Below are positions 56,416 to 64,000 of a stretch of DNA of 64,000 bases, in pieces; the first letter of the stretch is position 1, and every line of letters starts with the position of its first letter. The DNA is from Heterodera schachtii (Eukaryota; Nematoda; Chromadorea; Rhabditida; Heteroderidae). The position numbers were made by a program, and so were the translations under genes. The notes below the pieces were generated by a model. The model had not been told where the DNA came from. It did no database searches and saw only the letters and a list, made by a program, of their open reading frames with translations. Location of the stretch: the NCBI GenBank assembly GCA_023374025.1, contig SIJG01000148.1, positions 124,001-188,000 of the forward strand, written 5' to 3'.

Positions 56416-59050
56416 TCAGAAGACCATTTTATGGGGATGCATTCCCTTGGCGAGATGAAAACGTGAGCCAAGGTAGCCGAACAAGAATTTCTTCTCGGGA
56501 TGTTTGCGGATCACTTCCATTAGCTGCGAGTCAACAGTTTTCTGGTCCTCCTTGCGCTGGTCGGTCACAGCGTACTGCTTAAATTGAGTGAATTTATGGA
56601 AAACATTGGTTTTATACATTTATCATTTCAATGAGAATGAATGACCTGGTTCGCTCCCTCCGTAAAAATCCCACCCTTCGATCTGTCCGCCACTTTGGCA
56701 CTTTGTCGTTTAAAATATTTGTCGTCCAAATGCTCCGGCACATTCATCGTCGAAATGTCCAATTTCGTTTTGGTCGCTATGACAAAAGCCTGTGCGATGC
56801 GACGCAACGGTGTCGCGTTCAACTTCAGTGGGCCTGAAAAATTTGAAACCTTTTAACACACCAATCAGTAACTCTATGGTTTATTGAAGGGTTGAGAGCA
56901 AAAAATATTTCATTTGATTTGGCTCTACTTAATTTACGCGTCCAATCATTGTTTAAGCGTCTTTAAGTTTCGGGAACAAGAAAACAGAAAAAACGATATC
57001 AAGGCGAAAAGAATTACATAAGAAAAACAAAATCCAGTTTTTTCGAATGTTAATTTTAATAATATTAACTTTTTTTTGTTTATTATCTTTAGCACAGAAC
57101 TGATTGTCTCCTTCAAAGTTTTTTTTAACCTATTTTAATGCTTTTTATGTCGTTTTAAGTGATTTTGTATAGTTTACGAACAAATTCAGGGTCGCTGCTC
57201 AGAATATGAAATACATTTTAAAATATCCAAATTTAGTAAAATTCGAATTTTCGACCTTTTGTTCGAATTGATCCTGGTTCAGAATTGGCCAAAATTAATG
57301 TTAGATAACATTTTTCCCGTTTCATCGACCCAGAAACTCAAAAATTTAATCAAAAATAGAAAAATTTTCCAACAAAATAAAATTCGGTTTTTTATCTAAA
57401 TTTCAGTTCTCACAGCATTTTACAACTTAAATGAAAATAAACTTTGGATATTTATTTATTTTTTGTTAGTATTTTGAATCAAATTCATAAAAATTTATAT
57501 TCGTTTGTTCAAACGATGATGAAAAAATTAGTTGATCAGTAGAGCTCGATTTTTGAGGCATATGCCTTTTTTTCTGCGCACTGTTGCGACATATTAAGCA
57601 TAAAAAACACATTTTCCACTTGGTTTGGCGCTTCTACGTTGACTTTGATTATGCCTTTTTGTGTGTTCATGCTTTTGGCATTTTTTACCAAAAATTCCTT
57701 AAAAATACAATAAAATCGGGAAAACACAGTCCCAAGAAAATGACATATCTCGCGACTTAATCTCGAAACGACACATCTCGAATATAAATGTGCAAGAGAT
57801 GTTTTTGTGGGTCTGTTGGCCCTGGAACTCATTTTGCTTTGCCTGAACCTGTGACAAGAAGAAGACCCGATTTTGGCAATTGCTTCAGAAAGATAACGCG
57901 CTTCCCACGGTGACGACCAGCCAAAATGATCAGAACGGATCCGGGCGAAATCGATTTGCGCAATGGAACTTTCTTCGGCCTGTTTTTGTTCTTGATTTGA
58001 ACACTGGGCACTTGCGGCAAAAGCTTCGACTTAAATTTGCAATTGTTAACCGAAATACATTAAGTGACATTTATAAACACACCGACTCAAAAAACGAGAC
58101 ATTGTCAATAAAGAGAGAACGCAGAGAAAAATGCATCTCTAATTTTGGCGTACTATTTATTTATCTCTGTTACTAGAGAAAAACTCAATTTACTTTGCCC
58201 TATAGAACTTTTTTTTGCCTTACAGATTTTCTTCAAATTTTGCATAACGATTGAGAAAAACATAATGAAAATTTTTAACGCTCGCAATTTCTTTTTTTAC
58301 GCTCCGCTTTAAAGTTGTTCAAAAAAACAAAATTTCGGACGACGCTAATAACTTTTTTTAAACTCATCAAATTGCTTTGCATTTGCTTAATAAAGCTTCA
58401 TCGTTCCAAGAGCTTTCGAATGATACCAAAACTGTCCATTTTGGTTGGCAAAAACCTTCAAGAATTTCTGAAAATTTTGGACAAAAATAAATAAAAATAT
58501 TCAAGTTGCACAACGGACTCGAACCTCCATCCCTTTCCCTTTACTGTCTTACAAAAACCACTTCGCCAAACATACATTTACTTTTTGAATTGGGAGCCCA
58601 AAATTGAGTCGGTGTGTAAATCAGTGCCGAACGTTTATTCAAATTCGACATCGAAATATTATGTTTACATAAATATTAGAGTTGAGCGGGACCGGGACCA
58701 AAACACGGACAACTGAGTACCAAGGTCCCGGTTTTGACCAGTTTTGACCGGGGCCGGGAAATTCCCGGTTTTTTTCCCGGTTTTCCCAAAATTCCCGGTC
58801 CCGCTCAACCCTAATAAATATAAACCTCCTTCTTCTTGAGCACTTTCCTTTTGCCTCCGTTTTTCTCTCCGCCAATTTTCTTGACAACAAATTTTTCTGC
58901 TGTTTGGGCATGTTTTGCTTTCTTCTCGAATGGCTTCTTCAGCTTGACCCACATCCCTTTTGCGTGAAACATTCGGGCCTTGGAGAAACGCTGGAGCCCG
59001 GACGCAATTTGGTAATTGCGCGGCATTTTAGGCGAAGTTTTGCTAGTCAT
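56416..59050 (-). CDS. rpl-6: 60S ribosomal protein L6, 251 aa, 4 exons
   Basis: Cytosolic large-subunit ribosomal protein eL6. Exons 59050-58826, 58029-57849, 56833-56646, 56577-56416 sum to 756 nt with all phases consistent. Diagnostic segments: [19 protein letters not shown] at the N-terminus; [20 protein letters not shown] and [58 protein letters not shown]; and the end [18 protein letters not shown] ... HPHKMVF-stop. Length fits animal L6 proteins (roughly 190-290 aa). The start could be the ATG at 59050 or the one at 59026 (MPRNY), the latter aligning better with other species. Intron 1 contains a hAT-like element directly next to the splice donor and a tRNA-derived segment. It is the only housekeeping gene in the window and the best anchor for species placement and synteny. 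Confidence 0.95.
58515..58568 (-). repeat. tRNA-derived segment in rpl-6 intron 1
   Basis: Minus strand: A-box TGGCGAAGTGG (58558-58568) and perfect B-box GGTTCGAGTCC (58515-58525). Acceptor stems do not pair, so a SINE or tRNA relic is more likely than a functional Leu/Ser-type tRNA. Confidence 0.6.
58677..58813. mobile_element. 137 bp hAT-like MITE with perfect 8 bp target duplication
   Basis: Ends TAGAGTTGAGCGGGACCGGG and, inverted, TAGGGTTGAGCGGGACCGGG. Flanks ATAAATAT at 58669-58676 and 58814-58821. The interior is made of CCCGG/CCGGG words. It lies in rpl-6 intron 1, whose donor GT is at 58825-58824, so the duplicated target starts only at intron position 5. Confidence 0.9.
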
Positions 59051-59580
59051 TTTTGAGTCTTTGTCTAAAGTTTAATAAATACGCATGAAGTATGACATCA
59101 TAATTCGACATCATAATTTTATTCATTGTCAGTTTAGGGATTTAAGGAACTGGAAAATTAAGTCTTTTTTCAGGAAATTTTGGGAATTTTGTGCTTGTTG
59201 CATCTCACATTTTATGGATTAATTTCATTCATTCACAATTATTTTCTTTTTAAATTAATGTTATGTATTATTAAAACCTGGAATTTTGAAAGTACAGCCC
59301 CGGGCTTCCCTCGGGCCCGTTCGGGTTCTAGTACCTATTACCTATACACGGGGAGTCAATTTTGGGCTCCAAGCGCAAATAAGTTGGATTTTTCATCAGA
59401 GTGGTCTGTGAGTTAGTCAACAAAAAGGAGGTACCAGGTTCAAGTCCTCCTTATGTTGTGTGTTAATTTTAATTTTTTTAAAACAAATAAATAAATAAAA
59501 TAATATTAAAACAGAACGCCAAAAGAACAAATACAAACACAAGAGTAAACAAATGTTATACGACTGATTTTATGAACTTA
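59051..59580. other. rpl-6 upstream region
   Basis: Holds the rpl-6 promoter (minus direction). A tRNA-derived segment with A-box-like AGAGTGGTCTG and B-box GGTTCAAGTCC (59437-59447, plus strand) lies about 390 bp upstream of the start. Confidence 0.45.
59395..59447 (+). repeat. tRNA-derived segment
   Basis: A-box-like ATCAGAGTGGTCTG near 59394-59407 and B-box GGTTCAAGTCC at 59437-59447, with spacing compatible with a polymerase III promoter. A full cloverleaf cannot be drawn. Confidence 0.5.
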
Positions 59581-59617
59581 CGAGCGCTTGGGCGCCGCTT
59601 CGCGGCGCCAACCGCTC
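59581..59617. repeat. Near-perfect GC-rich hairpin
   Basis: GAGCG-C-TTGGGCGCCGC, loop TTC, GCGGCGCCAA-C-CGCTC: about 15 paired bases on each side with one internal mismatch, followed by TGTTTTATTTT. It stands between rpl-6 upstream DNA and the pyrimidine tract. Confidence 0.8.
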
Positions 59618-59644
59618 TGTTTTATTTTCTAAGATTTTAAAATT

Positions 59645-60460
59645 TTATTAGTCTCATTTCTATTCTCATTTATCTCCTCTCGACTTCTCTCTTTATTCTC
59701 CATTCTCTTTTCCTCTATCTGTCTCTCTCTTTCCTCCCTATCCGTGCCCTCCCTCTCTCTTTCTCCCTCACTTCCATTCTCCCTCTCCCCCTTTCTCTTA
59801 TTCTCTCTCTCTCTCTCCCTCTCCTCCCTCTCTTAATCTTTTCCTCTCTCTCTTCCTTTCTCTCTCTTTCCCCCCCCTCTCTCCCACTCTGTCTTTCTCT
59901 CGCTCTCTCTCCCTCCTCTCTTTCTCCCTCACTTCCTTTCTCCCTCTCCCCCTTTCTCTTATTCTCTCTCTCCCTCTCCCCCTCTCTTAATGTATTTCTC
60001 TCTCTCTTCCCCCGCCTCTCTCTCCCACTCTGTCTTTCTCTCGCTCTCTCTCCCTCTTCCTCTCCCTCACTTCTTTTCTCCCTCTCTCCCATTCTCTTAT
60101 TCTCTCTCTCTCTCTCCCCCCTCTTTTAATGTCTTATTTCTCTCTCTCTTCCCCCCGCCCACCTCTCTCCCACTCTGTCTTTCTCTCGCTCTCTCTCCCT
60201 ACTCTCTTTCTCCCTCACTTCCTTTCTCCCTCTCTCCCTTTCTCTTATTCTCTCTCCCTCTCCCTACTCTCTTGCTCTCTCACTTCTTTTCTCCTTTCCT
60301 CAAAATCTCTTTCTCTCTCTTCTCTTTTTCTCTCCTCCTTCCGCCTCTCTCTCTTATTTAGAATAATTATTAACTTTATAACTTCTCCCAGTCTCATTTC
60401 TTGCCTTTTTTCTTTCCCTCATTTTCATGCCTTCCAAGTGTGCTTATTTCTAGCAATTGT

Positions 60461-60511
<51 letters not shown>

Positions 60512-61660
60512 CTCTCATTCTCTCTCTCTCTTTTCCTCCTTTTCTCTGCTGTCCTCACTCTCTCTCTCACTTCTTCTTTACTATCTCTCTCTCTTCACTC
60601 TATCTCTCTCTCTCTCACCTCTTTCTCTCTCTCTCTCCCTTCACACTCTCCCTTCTCTCTTTCCTTTCTCACTCTCTCCCTTCTCTCTTCCCTTCTTTTT
60701 CTCTTCCTTCTCTATCCCTTATCTTTCTCTCCCCCCTTATCTCTCTCTCTTTCCCCTCCATTCTCTCTCCTATCTCTCTCTCCCCCCCCATTCTCTCCCA
60801 ACCTTCTCTCTTTCCCTTCTCTCCCCTCTCCCTCTCCTTTCTCTTTCCCTTCTATCTCTCTCTCTTTCCTCTCTTCATTCTCTCTCCCCATATCTCTCTC
60901 TCTCTTTCCCCTCCATTCTCTCTCTCTCCCCCCCCCCATTCTCACGCAACCTTCTCTCTTTCCCGCTCTTCCCCCCCGCTCTCTCCCTCTCCCCCCTCTT
61001 TCTCTTTCCCTTCTCTCTCTCTCCCTCTCCCCTTATCTCTCTCTTCCCTCTCTCTCCCCTTAATTCTCTCTCTCTTTCCCCTCCATTCTCTCTCTCTCCC
61101 CCCCCCCCCCCATTCTCTCCCAACCTTCTCTCTTTCCCGCTCTTCCCCCCCTCTCTCTCTCCCACCTTATCTCTCTCTTTCCCCTCCATTCTCTCTCTCT
61201 CTCTTTCCCTTCTCTCTCTACCTTCTTTATCTATCCCTTCTTCCTCCCCTCCCCCCCCCCCCCCCTCTCTCGCTCCATCTCTCTTTCTCTCTCTTTCTCT
61301 CCTTCCCTTTACCAGCCCCTCACTTTCTATTCCGCTCTCTCCTTTATTTCTCCTATCTATTGCCTCTTTTTTCGCACTCTTCTCTTCTTACTCTTTCACA
61401 CCTTCTCTTTTCTCTCCCGTTTCTTTTTTTTTCCTCCACTATTTCGCCTTTTTCTCTTCCCTCTCACTCACTCCATCTCTCTCTCACTCTTTCTCCCTCT
61501 CTCCGTTCTCTTTCCCCATTCTCTTTATCTCCCGCGCCCCCCTCTCCCTTCCTTTCTCGTTTCTTCCTTTTATCTCCCTCGCATTCCTCTCACTCTCTCA
61601 ATTTTTTTCTTATTCTCTCACAACTCATTCACTCCCACCCCTACGCTATCAACACACATC
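59645..61660. repeat. 2 kb polypyrimidine microsatellite/minisatellite
   Basis: Almost pure C/T on the plus strand with a (TC)n core at 60459-60510, C runs up to about 15, and longer tandem structure (a block CTCTCCCACTCTGTCTTTCT recurs near 59878, 60018 and 60160; CATTCTC.C.CAACCTTCTC recurs near 60790, 60940 and 61112). Long open frames here (Ser/Leu/Pro or Arg/Glu/Gly) are composition artefacts. Confidence 0.95.
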
Positions 61661-61904
61661 CTTTTTTCAAAACAAAAGAAAGTAAACAACTTTCTGTCTT
61701 CCTTTTTTTCTTTGTACATGCTATTTCTTTTCTTTTTCTCTTATTTCTTCATATCAAGACAAAACGCCAAATGCCAGATTAATTGGAGGGGCGGGGCTTG
61801 CTCTCATTTAATATACTTAGGGGATAGTGTAAGGGATTTTACCTTACATAAAACTTTGTCAATAATAGACCAAATAAAACCATTTTATTTAAACTCATAT
61901 TGTA
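61661..61904. other. Edge between microsatellite and gene L relic
   Basis: No SPRY exons are present where the 3' half of gene L should be. Confidence 0.4.
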
Positions 61905-62908
61905 TGATCATTTTTGATGTCCTTTGCTGTTTCTCCGCATTTTTCTGCTGCTTTTCCAATTCACCGATTCTCTCCAAAATTGCGTTGAATTGCTCAACAG
62001 AAACTAAACAGATGATAATAATTTATTTTTAAAACATAAAAAAATTATTAAAAAATACAGTAACAAGGCTAAAGAATTTTTTACAGTATCTTTTCCAATT
62101 TACCGTACTTCCTTTTCCTTTTATTGTTCTTTTTCCAATTTGGCCACCTTCGCCTGCGGTGCATTTATCTCTCTGTCTGCATTTCCTGCTGCTTTAGCTT
62201 TTCTTGGAGAGATTTCTAAAAAATTTTTTTTTGAAATCGAAAAATTATAATTATGTTTAGGGTTTAATGGCTTTTTATAATTCATAATTTTCTTTATTAA
62301 AGCATTCTTTTATTTGTTAATTCAATTTTTGGCTCAAATTTTGAGGGCCGATGACAAATTGAATAAATGTTAAATTAAATTATCGGCGTTACTGAAAAAA
62401 GGGTTTTTTGAATTTTAATAAACCAAAAGGAGGCTAAAAAAATTAGAATTTTCGACTTTCGTCGACTTTGGATTAGGGATTGGTCAAAATGGAAATGTCA
62501 GTGTCGACATCAGCGAAGCCAAAACCTATTATGAACAACTTTTACAATTATTATAAAAAAGATAATAATGAAACCAAAGGATCTTTTTCTCTTTGTTTTT
62601 AATAAAAAACGAAAAATGGAATTATTTTTATAATTGTTATCCCTCTTTTTATGAACTCACATTTTCAAATTCCAATTTGTCAATCGTTTGTAAGTGCTTC
62701 GCCTCCTTCAATTCCTTTTGGCAAATTTTTCGCAAAATTCCTATAAATAAAATTATTATAAAAAAGTTTATTTCTGAATAAAATTGGAGAGTGCATTCGT
62801 ATTATTTCTAATTTCCAACTTTGCTTTGTTGTTGATCCGCGAATGGCTCATTGTTCGACTTAACATTCGCAGGCCCATCCTTCCCATTTCGGAATTCGTC
62901 ATCATCTA
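61905..62908 (-). pseudogene. Coiled-coil exons of a SPRY-family gene lacking the SPRY part (gene L)
   Basis: Minus-strand exons in order: about 62908-62820 (DDDEFRNGKDGPANV, ends ADQQQSK like gene I exon 1), about 62735-62660 (RKICQKELKEAKHLQTIDKL, cf. gene H exon 2), about 62217-62105 (SLQEKLKQQEMQTE, then a frameshift, then NAPQAKVAKLEKEQ) and 62003-61905 (VSVEQFNAILERIGELEKQQ). Downstream, where further coils and the SPRY unit belong, lies the polypyrimidine array. Frame breaks and loss of the 3' half mark it as a pseudogene. Confidence 0.72.
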
Positions 62909-63077
62909 CTTTTATTGAATAATTAAAATTGAATTATATTTTTATTATTAAATGGTTTCCCCTTTTCCTCCTTACCATCTTCTAGTCAACATAATTTTTT
63001 GTATATCTCTTTACCTGACTCTACCAAAACCAATGGCAATTAGCTAATCTTCCAAATTAATTGCTCTTTCTATGGTC

Positions 63078-63297
63078 CTATGGTGGTGGTGTAATTTCCT
63101 TCAAATGTTTCTCAATCTTTTCCTGCTTTTTCTTATTTATTCCTTTCTTGACTCCGTTTACACGGGCACTTCCGCCATTATAAGACCCATAGCCACAACA
63201 GACACAAGCATCAATTACGGTAGAAGCAGCGCAACTGCAGGCACATAAAGGAATAAACACGGGTAAGGAAGCAATGCTAAGACAGTCTAAAATTAAT
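63078..63297 (-). CDS. Possible terminal exon of a cysteine-rich protein
   Basis: Open from an acceptor TTTTAG near 63298 to a TAG at 63080-63078. Encodes CLSIASLPVFIPLCACSCAA, DACVCCGYGSYNGG and a lysine-rich end (GINKKKQEKIEKHLKEITPP). No ATG begins it, so it would be an internal-to-last exon or a fragment. No family recognised; six clustered Cys are unusual for chance translation of AT-rich DNA. Confidence 0.4.
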
Positions 63298-64000
63298 ACC
63301 GTAATTTTTTTATTTGTATCTTTTTTTGCTTATTTGAATAATTTTGTAAAATTTCATAAGAAAAACAATAAAATCAAAATACATATCTAAGGATTAATTT
63401 TTGGAATTTTCAAAATATATCAACAAAATGAAAAAAAAATGATTTAATGAGAAGTCATAAACATTCGAAATTGCATTAGCAAATTAATATTTTGTTCTAT
63501 ACACCATTAACCGGTTTTTTGTGGTTTAAGCCCATTTTGGAGAGTTTTTAAGGCATATAATCAGGACTCCCAACTGAAAAATTTCAAAATCAGCATTTGG
63601 GGTAAAAACCAGCATTTTGGTAAATTTTATTCCAAATTTAAAAAGCTCAATAAAACGGTTACTAATTATGAATACTTGGGCATTTTTCTTGTTTTAGTGT
63701 ATATTTGAGGGTTTTTAATGCATTTTTTTGCGTATATTTGGCATTAGAGCATACATTTATAGCCATAGTATAAGTTATAAACTCACATTCACGAAAGATA
63801 ATTCATACAATAAGCAGTAACAGTTTAGGTAGCACAGCATGGCTTTATAAAAATTGGCTTACAAATTAGGAAAAAAAGCAGGTTACCAAATGCTTTCAGG
63901 AAAATTAAATACTTTGTCAACTTTACTTTTAAAATACCAAAAAGATGAAATAAATGCAAAATTCGAAATTACATAAACAGACAGCAAAAAATGAAAGAAA
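63298..64000. other. AT-rich end of window
   Basis: No gene. Around 63560-63720 there are several CAGCATTTTGG/TTTGGCATT-type words, resembling the interior of the small reiterated-word elements, but no ends were found. Confidence 0.4.

Noticed and set aside
57536..57832. 98-codon ORF on the minus strand
   Set aside because: Lies in the large second intron of rpl-6, contains no family signature and overlaps repeat DNA.
60129..61685. A 518-codon open frame and overlapping 441- and 220-codon frames, plus antisense Arg/Glu/Gly-rich frames
   Set aside because: They are translations of a C/T microsatellite (Ser/Leu/Pro only); no splice signals, no domain, open in several frames at once.

Overview
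This is AT-rich nuclear DNA of a nematode, most likely a plant-parasitic tylenchid close to the cyst nematodes (Globodera/Heterodera). The reasons are an intact four-exon ribosomal protein L6 gene, short-exon genes with canonical GT-AG plus several GC-AG introns, and a local expansion of B30.2/SPRY genes whose signatures (WDA.xCH, VFAKHPILL, GDTVGIGVNLATRQIIFTKNG, EANFGPNFKFDL.TL-stop) resemble the SPRY/RBP families described from cyst nematodes. The species call is an inference; a SPRY expansion alone does not prove it.

Layout. 1-4.5 kb: repeats plus a broken SPRY gene (1.9-3.1 kb). 4.5-15.1 kb: two intact, divergently transcribed coiled-coil-SPRY genes (742 aa on minus, 812 aa on plus) forming a 6.6 kb head-to-head palindrome around an 856 bp intergenic region. 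A second, nearly perfect 988 bp inverted repeat links the minus gene to the broken gene at 2.2-3.2 kb. 16.6-18.1 kb: a spliced gene for a secreted cysteine-rich protein of unknown family. 20.3-20.9 kb: a decayed serpentine (7TM) receptor. 23.4-32.5 kb: two decayed membrane-segment/coiled-coil/double-SPRY genes, on opposite strands. 33.4-35.8 kb: an intact 440 aa coiled-coil-SPRY gene. 37.0-41.7 kb: another with a single one-base deletion. 41.9-43.6 kb: a satellite array. 44-48 kb: SPRY relics and small ORFs. 50.4-53.1 kb: an intact 320 aa coiled-coil-SPRY gene. 54.4 kb: a small secreted six-cysteine peptide gene. 55 kb: a SPRY pseudogene. 56.4-59.1 kb: rpl-6. 59.6-61.7 kb: a 2 kb pyrimidine microsatellite. 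61.9-62.9 kb: the coiled-coil exons of one more family member, cut off from any SPRY part.

How it works as a locus. The SPRY genes are built from interchangeable coiled-coil exons that mostly start and end in phase 1, followed by a fixed four-exon SPRY unit (about 109-129, 91-100, 221-242 and 131-134 bp). Because the cassettes are phase-symmetric, exons can be duplicated, lost or fused without breaking the frame, and examples of all three are visible. I checked exon phases by hand: genes B, C, H and J sum to exact multiples of three. Around and inside these genes lie many small inverted-repeat elements, several with perfect or near-perfect 8 bp target duplications (hAT-like), a Merlin-like element with a transposase remnant, tRNA-derived elements and poly-G/C tracts. 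The window looks like a birth-and-death nursery for a modular SPRY family. None of the intact SPRY proteins starts with an obvious signal peptide, so secretion cannot be assumed.
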